Assembly (NCBI GenBank): GCA_019059635.1
Contig: JAGVRJ010000014.1
Location: forward strand, 1,116,001 to 1,180,000
DNA: 64,000 nt
Source: Proales similis
Taxonomy: Eukaryota; Rotifera; Eurotatoria; Ploima; Proalidae
Reading direction: 5' to 3'
Positions 21,826-33,946 of this stretch are shown here, piece by piece (the stretch's first letter is position 1; every line of letters starts with the position of its first letter). The position numbers and the translations under genes were made by a program. The notes under the pieces are model-generated. The model saw only the letters and a list, made by a program, of their open reading frames with translations, did no database searches and was not told where the DNA came from.

Positions 21826-21984
21826 CTAGTTTCACATTTAGTTATTATCATTCATTATCAATTCAGATTTTATTCACATGTATTTTTTTACTCCATTCAA
21901 TTGAACAGGCAACCAATTTGTCAATTTAGTCGATTCGATGAGTCATTCTAAACGCAATAAAAATAGACACGCAACCAGTCAGGG

Positions 21985-22515
21985 TCAGACATGTCTTTTG
22001 GACTCGTCCTTGTGCTCGGCCTCGTCGGGCAATGGATGCATTCGGGCAGCCAATCGGCGCTCTTTTATTTCATTCATCATATGGAGGCCAAGACCGAGGG
22101 TTATTGTCGCGATGGCGATTCCCTGGGCTGCCACTCTGGTCTGAACTCTGAATGCAATGGCGAGTTAGAAATGGAACAGTTTGGCTCAAATTCTTCAATT
22201 GAACACGACCAACAGGGCGAGTCCAATTGAATCGTTTAGATACGTACACATATACACTGGGCTTCATTCCGGGTGGCCTTGTTCTGTAGCGATAAATTGA
22301 GTATCCGACGGCGCCGAGTAGACCGGCGATGCCTAAGTCACAAATGTCTCGTAAGCCAAGTCAATGCAAGGAGAAGAAGCAAAGTGGCCATCAGCAACAG
22401 GTCAACAGCACTGAACGAAGCAATAGGCAGAGTTTGAATTACCCAGGACAGGAAATGGGTCCTTTTTGGCTTTGTCGAATATGTTTTGCTGATTTTTTAT
22501 CACAAGGTCGGACAT
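21985..22515 (-). CDS. HIGD1A: HIG1 domain mitochondrial protein
   Basis: Three small minus-strand exons (22515-22443, 22332-22248, 22147-21985) join in phase to give 106 residues. The N-terminus ends in KAKKDPFPVLG. The first membrane helix reads GIAGLLGAVGYSIYRY, the loop TRPPGMKPSV, then QTRVAAQGIAIATITLGLGL in the second helix, matching the HIG1 core in which a KPS/KMS loop precedes RVAAQG. HIG1 proteins are two-helix inner mitochondrial membrane proteins that modulate respiratory supercomplexes and respond to hypoxia. The gene is easy to miss because no exon is long. It converges with TOLLIP (160 bp between stops). A HIGD1A versus HIGD2 identity is not settled by eye, and the size favours the HIGD1 type. 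Confidence 0.88.
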
Positions 22516-23197
22516 GTTGCTGCTTCGAAGAACAAAAGTTTGAATCGGCCACGAATTCGAATTACGAATATAGACACGGGCTCTCCTCGGCTTGTGTTCG
22601 TTGGCCTGAAAGCACTAGTGAGTGTTGCTATTTAAACACTCCCGGCCAGTGGCAGTCACAACTCGACACAAGCATGCGTCCAACATTGCTCGAACATTCA
22701 AGGACAATTGCATTCACATTCTCGAGCTTCAACTCGCTCTCACAGCTTCTGATTGGTCTAGTCCTTGTTGGCCGCTTTTCCTTCTTGTTGCATAACATGA
22801 TACGTTTGCTCGCGTCTTCCGGCTCTTTCATCTCTCCTCTCCTTTCATCCACTCCCCCTCTGCTTCTCTCTCTCTCTCCCTCTCTTCCGTTCTTGTCGTC
22901 CTCTTGTTCTTCTAATGTCTACTCTCTGGCCGATTCGATTAAATTTGCCCTTTTTTTCTCAATCTAATATTGAGCTTGATGTTTGTGCGCGCTCGCTACT
23001 CACCTTAGACGACTCGTTATCTTATCTCACTCGTTCACTTGTTAACTAATCGCTACAAAGGGCGAGCGAGCACGATGTTTATCTAGATTCAATGGGAGGA
23101 GCGTTACATAAAGCATTCGAGCATTTAAAACATCGATATTTACGCGACGTAGTTCTAACCTGTTACTTCTAAACAAAGCGACTTATTCAGCCGAGAC
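22516..23197. other. Divergent intergenic region between HIGD1 and KMO
   Basis: About 680 bp between two divergently transcribed genes. It includes a pyrimidine-rich stretch (22845-22920, CT-rich with a ctctctctctc run) and AT-rich DNA near 23120-23180. The open frame at 22329-22967 is spread over HIGD1 exons antisense and is not supported. Confidence 0.45.
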
Positions 23198-25087
<1,890 letters not shown>

Positions 25088-25421
25088 GGCTGCTTATCGA
25101 CGGCCAACCTCGGCCATTTTAACTTTCTTGGACTCGCTCCAAGCACTAGTTCTACTCTTTAATTCGAACTGATTGTTTAAATTCGCAAGACTTTTCTCTT
25201 GCTCAGCGCAGCTGCAAACTAATTATTTTCTAACAATAAAACGTCTAAAAAGTCAATCCGCGACCCAAATCGACCGAATCGATTGAACAAATGATCGCTC
25301 GTGGAGCTCTTGTAGATCGCGTTTCGTCTTGGCTTGGTTTGTTTTATTCGTTAAGAGAAGATCACCACCATTCGGGTCGTTAATGGGTGCAAAGACTACG
25401 CTAAGAACTGCCAGCGTGTGT
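25088..25421. other. Convergent spacer between KMO and NDUFB5
   Basis: 334 bp containing the KMO AATAAA (about 25233). No coding sequence or RNA gene is seen. Confidence 0.5.
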
Positions 25422-26229
25422 CTATTTGGAGTACTGCTCGCCGTAGCCGGGTCTGCCGTATTTCTCCAGGTAGTCGGCCTTGGCCCCGCTCGGCTCTTTG
25501 GGCACAGGCACGTAGTACCAGGCCTTGTAGTCCTGTCGTTCGAGCATCAGTTCTCTGACCTTTCGCTCCAGCAGTCTGTTCAGTGCAATGTGAATGTGAA
25601 CTTGACTCTCACACGAACTTTAAGTAAAACACGAACCGCATTTTTTGCCGACAGTTCTCTTCGTAGACCGAACTCAAACTGGTCTCGTAGGCCTCTTCTG
25701 GCGATCCGTAGAAATATTTGGCCAAGAACCGTTTGACCGGATTCTTGAAACGCGTTTGAAGCGAATTACTCAAGAGCAAGTGAAGAGAAAGTGGATGTTG
25801 CACTCGTTCAGCTACCTTGTGATACTCCCAGTGTCGGGGCTCGTAGCCCTCAGGTATTTCGCTCAATGTGGCCGGACCCACGAACGTGTATTGATAGGCG
25901 ATGAAGAGGACGAAAGGTGCGGCCGCTATGCAAAGGTGAAAGTGCTTTCAACAGCAGCGTTCAATGGTCAAGCTGACGAGCCAGTTTGCGAGAAGAGTGC
26001 CTACCAGCATGTCAAAGTACTTCTTGGTGTAGAACTTGCCGGGCCGAACGAACATGGCCCGACCGTGGCCTGCTCTGCTCTGAGTCAATAGCTGCTGAGG
26101 CAGCGGCTTGCTCAATATCGCAGAGCCGTTGGTGGTGAGAGCGCGTCTGAACAGCAGACTGCTCTGGCTGATGTTGCTCCAACTCAAAAGTTTGCTCGAA
26201 AAGAGGCTCAATTTGCTGAATCCGCTCAT
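25422..26229 (-). CDS. NDUFB5: NADH dehydrogenase 1 beta subcomplex subunit 5 (SGDH)
   Basis: Four minus-strand exons (26229-26005, 25944-25816, 25743-25637, 25575-25422) give 204 residues, close to human NDUFB5 (189). The N-terminus is Ser/Leu/Arg-rich with no acidic residues until ~70, like a mitochondrial presequence. FVRPGKFYTKKYFD matches FVIRPSRFYDRRF. A single membrane helix spans exons 1 and 2 (CIAAAPFVLFIAYQYTFVG). LSEIPEGYEPRHWEYHK and FYGSPEEAYE are hallmark segments, and AWYYVPVPKE corresponds to the WYYYETIDKE region. It is an accessory inner-membrane subunit of respiratory complex I. The intron 1 sites (GTAGGC...GAAAG) were chosen because only they keep phase and family length. 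Confidence 0.92.
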
Positions 26230-26449
26230 CCTATGCTCGACTCTTGCCTCAATGAATTTTCATCCAAATGCTTGCAATTAGCCGCGACTCGAATTTTTAC
26301 CCTCAGCCGAACCGCTTTCAAATGCAAGATTATACAGCGTCGCTTGCAAAACAAACTGCACTTTTAGGCATTCAAGAGCATCGCAACTGGCCCGAGCTAG
26401 TTCACAAAATTAAAGACGGGCCCAACAAAGGCTGCTGATCAGCGCAATA

Positions 26450-26550
26450 GAGAGCAAGGAAAGAGAGGAAGAGAGAGAGGAAGAGAGAGATGAAGAGAGA
26501 GATGAAGAGAGAGATGAAGAGAGAGATGAAGAGAGAGAGAGAGAGGAAAA
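26450..26550 (+). repeat. GA-rich microsatellite
   Basis: An imperfect purine tract whose centre is repeated gagagagatgaa units, ending in (GA)8-like DNA. It lies between NDUFB5 and the transposase-derived gene. Confidence 0.9.
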
Positions 26551-26721
26551 CGAAAGGCGCACTCAGCTGCAGTGAGTAGGATTTATTAAGCTGAAGTTAA
26601 AAACTAGTAACAAGAAAATAATTAAACCGAAGAAAAAAGGGCGTGATAATCAGAGGGAACATATTTGTACAATCTAGTTTGGAACCATTTTAGGAGCAGC
26701 GAACTGAACAGCTCCGGCGGC

Positions 26722-28206
26722 TCATGTGAGTGAAACCCACTCGCCTTTCTTTTCGAGTACCTTGGGCACAATGTCGCAGAGCTTGTCAATGAACTCCGAG
26801 CATTTCTCGGGCGTCAAAGTGCTCCAGTACTCTTTGACGGCTACGATCACTTGGCCAATTGTCTTGGGCAGCCGCTTGGACACCACTTGGATTAGATCGG
26901 TCCAGACGAGCTCGATCGGGTTGAGATCGTGACTTCTAGGCGGGCTCTTTACCCAGTTAATGCCTGTAGATTCGAGAAACTCCTGCGACAGCTTGGCCGA
27001 ATGTTTGGGGTTGTTGTCCTGGTGGAAGCGATGGCCCTCGGGGAAATTCTCCGCGATGAAAGGCACCACGTTCTCGAGCAATATCTCCAAATACATCGCA
27101 GTGGTCAGTGCACCGTCGAATATCTGAAGCGGCGAGGCGCCCTTGCGACTAATCGCGCCCCAAAGGTGCAGAGTGGTCTGCTGCCGAGGCGTGTTCGGAT
27201 CGGCCTGCTGCTGTCCTTTGAGTTGATTCAACGAGGCCAGGAACGGCTTGAGGGACGTCTTTCCAATGAATATGTCCTGATCGAAGCGGTCGTCTTTGTG
27301 CGCCTCGCACCACTGCACTCGAGCGGCCCGGTGGTTTTCGGTGAGCACCGGCTTTCTCCTCATTCGTCGATAGACAAAGCCGTACTTCTTGCGGTAGTAG
27401 CGCGCCTTCTTGGCCGTGGTCGCCTCGAGCTTTTTGCGATACAAGTACTTTTGAACGTAGCCGTAGGAGACCTTCTCGTCCGGACGGCAGACCAGGTTGA
27501 TGCGGTTCACTATTTCTTTGATCGATTTTCCATTGCTACTGTGATAGTCGATCAGCTCTTTGATCGACATTGGCAAGCGTCGTCGTAGCTTTTCATGGTC
27601 CTTCTTGCGGCCTCGAGCCGGCGTGCCCGACGAGGAGGCGTCCTTGGCTTCGCCGTCCTGGTCCGAGCCCTCGTCCTCAATGCCGTCGGTCGACTCGCTA
27701 TCGTCGTCATCGCCTTCAACAAATTCCAAGTCGCCCTCTTCCATCGGCTCGTCCAGTTGAGGTCCGTCTGACGCAGGTATTTCAATGTTGGTCAAATTGG
27801 TCACCACCGGTTTAGGCTGAGGCGCTGCCGCCTCTTCAGCGACGGCCACAATCTCCGATGGTGGAATCAGCGACTGAGCGTTTACCGGCTCTTCGACCGT
27901 CTCTGACGGTCGAGGGCACGTTTCGATGTTCTCTTTGGCCTCGTCGTTGCGTTTCTCATAGTTGGCCGGCTGGCGAATTTGTTCTATTTCGTCTTTGGCC
28001 GACTCGTCGCCTGCCTCGGCCTGTTTGATCGGCGAGGACTGCTGTTTGGCTCTTTGTCTGCGCGTCATACCCATGCTCGGCCGCTCAGATTTGAATTTGT
28101 TTGCCACTTGTGTGAGTATAAGTCTAAAGAGAGCGAAGGGGTAAGACAGATTCAGACAATGTGCGCAATGCCTACGAGATTGGCTTCCAGTCAATAATCG
28201 AGCCAC
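26722..28206 (-). CDS. Tc1/mariner (IS630-superfamily) transposase-derived protein, probably domesticated
   Basis: A 494-residue minus-strand frame. Residues ~60-200 are acidic, Glu/Ala/Pro-rich and disordered. A helix-turn-helix-type DNA-binding part follows (LPMSIKELIDYHSSNGKSIK, KVSYGYVQKYLYRKK, residues ~210-260), then an RNase H-like DDE domain. HQDNNPKHSA places the second catalytic Asp at residue 397 and DLNPIELVW places the Glu at 432, spacing 34, as in Tc1-type DD34E enzymes. At the first catalytic position, where relatives have a (S/T)DE core, this protein has FIGKT (residues 313-317), so the first Asp is missing. A long unique N-terminus and an intact frame despite a dead active site fit a co-opted host gene. 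The start is unsure: an ATG at 28074 follows a possible acceptor, and the longer frame starts at 28206. Confidence 0.8.
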   Translation of the reverse strand: MARLLTGSQSRRHCAHCLNLSYPFALFRLILTQVANKFKSERPSMGMTRRQRAKQQSSPIKQAEAGDESAKDEIEQIRQPANYEKRNDEAKENIETCPRPSETVEEPVNAQSLIPPSEIVAVAEEAAAPQPKPVVTNLTNIEIPASDGPQLDEPMEEGDLEFVEGDDDDSESTDGIEDEGSDQDGEAKDASSSGTPARGRKKDHEKLRRRLPMSIKELIDYHSSNGKSIKEIVNRINLVCRPDEKVSYGYVQKYLYRKKLEATTAKKARYYRKKYGFVYRRMRRKPVLTENHRAARVQWCEAHKDDRFDQDIFIGKTSLKPFLASLNQLKGQQQADPNTPRQQTTLHLWGAISRKGASPLQIFDGALTTAMYLEILLENVVPFIAENFPEGHRFHQDNNPKHSAKLSQEFLESTGINWVKSPPRSHDLNPIELVWTDLIQVVSKRLPKTIGQVIVAVKEYWSTLTPEKCSEFIDKLCDIVPKVLEKKGEWVSLT

Positions 28207-28809
28207 CCTTGTGCTAATGATAAGACCAACTCGCGAGGCTACGCCACGCTAAAGACACTTGAGACTAGCAATGATCGCGCTCAATGTGTCTGCACTCCGA
28301 AATTTTCACAAACGTGCGGCACAGGGTGACTGATGGCAAGTGGCAACGGTCGGCTTGGTAAAACCAATGCGACAAGACCTTGAGAACGAGCTAAAGCTTA
28401 AACTGGGCTGGCTGGCGTGTCGAAATACGTATCGCTCATAAACATGGAGTAAGACATTCTCGTGCACTAAATGATCATTTATATAATTCGCCGCTTGTAT
28501 GAGTGGCCAATGAGAAGAGCGCGAAATGATTATGCGTCAAGCGAAGCGATACATGCATGAACGCGGCGCGCATTATTCACAGAAATGCTAATCAGCCGAT
28601 CGCGCTCAGCCAATGAGGCGAACTGAAGTTGGATTTGCGCCGCTCTCCTTTTTATCATACTCTGGCGGTGTGCACCATTCGCCGAGTGCAAACAGCTCGT
28701 CAGGTACTCGAATCGTCGCACACAGCACTTCTAACTACTCATTTCAAAACCAACAAACCTTTCGACGCCAACAAAAGTAATATTAACAAATGCTGCAGAG
28801 GCTGCGAAT
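28207..28809. other. Intergenic region upstream of the transposase-derived gene
   Basis: About 600 bp with no supported gene. Small frames on both strands lack motifs. No obvious terminal inverted repeats flank the transposase-derived gene within what I could compare by eye. Confidence 0.4.
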
Positions 28810-29043
28810 TTAACAACTCCGCTGCTTGCTCATTCCTCGGCCCTTTTCTGCCAAATAAAAGTCCTTTTTCACGAAACTGACTTCGCACTGCCCGAAAGCG
28901 AGGGTAGAATGTCGCAGACTCGAATCGGCTGAGACCAGCAGGCAGCAGTTTCTTGAAAGAAAATATCCAGCACTTTTGTTAGATAAGATTCGTCTGAGTA
29001 AAGCGAAATAAAACTCACAATCGTAATCAAGGCCAATATTCAT
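28810..29043 (-). CDS. Possible small minus-strand gene
   Basis: On the minus strand an ATG at 29043 lies three bases after AATAATTTTTAG, a strong acceptor-like signal identical to one before the lysine-rich gene. The first codons read MNIGLDYD. An intron from GTGAGT to CTCAG could join this to a downstream frame ending at 28810 (SLRHSTLAFGQC to MSKQRSC), giving roughly 47 residues. I recognise no family, and the splice choice is uncertain. It would be head-to-head with KRR1 at 70 bp. Confidence 0.25.
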   Translation of the reverse strand: MNIGLDYDCEFYFALLRRILSNKSAGYFLSRNCCLLVSADSSLRHSTLAFGQCEVSFVKKDFYLAEKGRGMSKQRSC

Positions 29044-29113
29044 GCTCTAAAAATTATTTTATTGGAGCCGTCGACAGAACACGTAGGAACGTGTGCTATT
29101 GTTGAGCAGTCGA

Positions 29114-30253
<1,140 letters not shown>

Positions 30254-30406
30254 AGCTCGACTGACGCATTGTTTGCCCATTCATTTATTCGACTTTGATC
30301 GCGATTAGAACCGCGACCTATGCGACTGTTTAGATTTCCTGAATTTAATCCAGTTGACTTGGAAAATCCAAAAGTGCCATCGGGAAGCGGCGCCTGAGCG
30401 CTTACT

Positions 30407-33400
30407 ATGATGACATTTTTCAATTCGGAAACTGCCAGCGAGCTCACGTACGAAGAAGTAGCGCGTCGCCTTGGCTGCAATCTGAATCTGGGCATCGACA
30501 ATGCGTCTGTGCAAGAGCGCCGCAAACTCTACTCTTACAATGAGTTTGAAATTAAAAACACAGAACCGATCTGGCGCAAATATTTGGAGAAAGTAAACTT
30601 AATCGCCTTCCTTCATTCAGTCAGAATTCTGTAAAAATCTTGGCCAGTTCAAAGAGCCCATGATCTTGCTTCTGCTCTGCTCGGCTCTGATCAGCATTCT
30701 GATGAAGCAGTTCGACGACGCGCTCAGTATCACTTGTGTAATGCCTCATTAACTAAGTCTGGACCGCAAACAGCTCAATGCACTGTTCAATGTTGAAGGC
30801 AATTCTCATCGTGGTCACTGTGGCCTTCATTCAGGAGTATCAGTCGGAGAAGGCGCTGGACGAATTGAACAAACTGGTGCCGCCAAGCTGCAACTGCCTC
30901 CGTAACGGTGAGATGCATTGCATCCTGGCTCGTGAGCTAGTGCCTGGCGACATAGTCATCTTGAACACGGGCGACCGGGTGCCGGCCGATCTGCGTCTCT
31001 TCGAGGTACTCGCCGACTATTTGTTCGAATCCATTCTTGCTTGGCTCACTTTCAATCTACACAGACGACTGACCTATCGGTGGACGAGTCAAGCTTCACT
31101 GGCGAGACAGAGCCAAGTCTTAAGCGAACCGAGCCGTTACCTCGGCACATAATCGGGCAGAATATTGTTCAGCGCAAGAACATCGCGTTCATGGGCACAC
31201 TGGTAAAGAGCGGCCATGGCAAGGGCGTGGTAATCTGTACGGGCGAAAACTCCGAGTTCGGAGAGATCTTCCGCATGATGCAGTCCGAGGAGGCGCCCAA
31301 AACTCCGCTGCAGAAGAACATGGATCTGCTGGGCAAACAACTCTCGTTCTACTCTCTGGGCATCATTGGCTTCATCATGCTGATCGGCTACTTCCAGGGT
31401 CGGCCGCTGCTCGAAATGTTTACGATCAGCGTGAGCTTGGCGGTCGCTGCCATACCCGAGGGCTTGCCGATTGTTGTCACAGTTACTCTGGCGCTCGGCG
31501 TGATTCGCATGGCTCGCAAAAAGGCGATCGTGAAAAAACTGCCGATTGTGGAAACGCTCGGCTGCGTGAACGTGATCTGCTCTGACAAGACTGGAACTTT
31601 GACGGCCAACGAGATGACTGTTAAGAACATAATCACTTCGGACGACCTTCATGCCGAAGTGCTGGGCAAGGGCTACACACCTGACGGCGTGGTCCAATGT
31701 GGCGGTCATCAGGTTCGCTACAATTCGCACCCGTCAATATTCAGTGTGATCGAGGTCGGAGCAGTTTGCAACAACGCGCACATATTCAACCACCAAGTGA
31801 CCGGACAGCCGACCGAAGCTGCTCTCCTCGTTCTGGCCTTGAAAGTCAACTATAACGAGCTACGAGACGACTACTTGCGCCACGACGAATGGCCGTTCAA
31901 CTCTGAAAATAAATGGATGGCGGTCAAATGCTCGCACCGATCTGATCCGGTAAGTGCTAAAAAAACTCTCGCGTTCGAAACATTCAACTCAATCGGAGAA
32001 ATTCAGAACAGTGCCAGACTGTTTATGAAAGGTTCTATTGAACAAGTGCTCAAGCAGTGTCGGTTCTACAACTCCAAAGGCGAACGTCACGAGCTCACAG
32101 CTGAAAAACACCGCGCCTTCATGGTGCAGGCAGAGAATCTCATGTCATCTGGCCTTCGAGTGATCGCCATGGCCAACGGCACCAGCTTCGAAGACTTGTG
32201 CTATCTGGGCATTGTGGGCATATACGATCCGCCTCGAGACGGCGTGGCTCAGGCGATCGATACTTTCAAGCGAACTGGCATCGAGGTCAAAATGATTACC
32301 GGCGACGCGCTAGAGACTGCTCGATCGATCGCTTCCCGACTCGGCTTCGACCTGATGATGCGCACCTGTTTGAGTGGCGACCAGCTTAATTCCATGTCGC
32401 CGCATGACTTGAAGAACGTGGTGTCCAATGTGGCCATATTCTATCGGACAACGCCCAAGCAGAAGCTCGAGATAATCAGAGCGCTGAAAAGCATCGGACT
32501 GGTGGTTGGGATGACCGGCGACGGCGTGAACGACGCAGTCGCCCTGAAATCAGCCGACATTGGCATTGCGATGGGCAAGGCCGGCACCGATGTGTCCAAA
32601 GAAGCGGCCGACATGATTTTGACCGACGACAACTTTAGCACGATTGTCTCAGCCGTCGAAGAGGGAAAAGGCATTTACTACAACATCCGCAATTTCGTTC
32701 GCTTTCAGCTTAGCACCAGCATCTCAGCCTTGTCGCTGATCGCTTTTTCCACCATCTTTCATCTGCCCAGCCCGCTCAACGCCATGCAGATACTCTGGAT
32801 AAACATTATTATGGACGGCCCGCCTGCACAGAGCCTAGGCGTCGAGCCGGTCAGCCGCGACGTTCTTCAAAAGCCTCCGCGTCGGGTGCAAAACTCAATG
32901 ATAAACATGAAGCTAATCGTCAATATTCTGACAAATGCTCTGATAATTGTGAGCGGCACTCTGTTTGTATTCTATCACGAGGTAACACTCCAAACTAGTC
33001 TTGTTCAACTGCCTTGCAAGATTCAAACTCTTGGCTTCAGATGCACGACGGAATGGTCACCTCACGCGACACAACCATGACTTTCACATGCTTTGTGTTC
33101 TTTGACATGTTCAACGCTCTTGCCTGCCGCTCGCAAGTAAGTTAGAAACTAAACGCCCAATCATCTAGGCCACTCTAATTTGCTTGACTTGCGACAAAAG
33201 GACAAATCAGTATTCCAGATCGGTCTATTCTCCAACAGGCCGTTTCTATTCTCGGTTATAGGATCAGTGATCAGCCAACTTTTGGTCATTTACTTTGCGC
33301 CCCTTCAGAAAATATTTCAGACCGAAGCGCTCTCGCTTACAGGTAAGAGCCAATAGAACCAGTCAGTAGGCAGCCTGCTAAAACTGCTTTCGACTAGACC

Positions 33401-33531
33401 TTCTTTCTTTGGCGTGTCTCGCCTCTACCGTGTGGATCGTGTCAGAGATTAAGAAATTCTTCGGCAACGGCTTCAGGCTGCGAACTCAAGTCACCAATTT
33501 CAAGCCAGTCAAGGCCGATTTTGATGTTTGA
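30407..33531 (+). CDS. ATP2C1: Secretory-pathway Ca2+/Mn2+-transporting ATPase (SPCA)
   Basis: Eight exons (30407-30592, 30648-30737, 30799-31005, 31065-31949, 32007-32981, 33041-33136, 33201-33342, 33395-33531) give 905 residues, near human SPCA1. The P-type ATPase signatures are present: actuator DESSFTGE, M4 motif PEGLP, phosphorylation site [14 protein letters not shown], nucleotide-binding FMKGS, hinge [20 protein letters not shown], and M5/M6 [16 protein letters not shown]. The very close match to SPCA over [15 protein letters not shown] and [16 protein letters not shown] excludes SERCA or PMCA. It pumps Ca2+ and Mn2+ into the Golgi lumen. The 57-nt intron 31950-32006 is a multiple of three with no in-frame stop, so a retained form would still be translatable. 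Confidence 0.96.
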
Positions 33532-33946
33532 CCGCTGTAGCGAATATTCCATTTCAATACCAATATTTTATACCTGACCTCTTCTCGCTCTCTCTTCTCA
33601 TTCCCATTTTCTCTCCTCCTTATTCTCATTCGCTCTCTTTCTTTCTTTCTCCTCCTGTCTCTCGGTATCTTTCCTAAAAAGACCCAATTCAACTTATTTA
33701 AATTATTTATTTGGTCAAATTTCTAGTAAAAATAGTCTGATCGTAGTCGAAACCATTTTCTCCAAAAGCCCTCTCAGTCCGCTAATTAATCGAGCTGCTG
33801 TTTCTTTTGGAGTCATAAAATGCAAAAGCGCCCAATTGCCAACTAAATTGTGCTCGATGACGACAGTCGAGATTAAGCAAATTTGAATAAACTTGCTTTC
33901 TTATTAAAATTTTAAATCTGCGCTTGACATTCGAACGAGCAGGAAA
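33532..33946. other. Spacer between SPCA and ECPAS with a pyrimidine-rich tract
   Basis: 415 bp. Positions 33576-33665 are strongly pyrimidine-rich (cttctcgctctctcttctc-like). The rest is AT-rich. No gene is seen. It presumably holds the SPCA 3' UTR and the ECPAS promoter. Confidence 0.5.

Noticed and set aside
25945-25971. A 27-nt mini-intron option in NDUFB5
   Set aside because: It would keep phase, but the 60-nt alternative ending at 25945 also keeps phase and gives the family's membrane-helix length and sequence.
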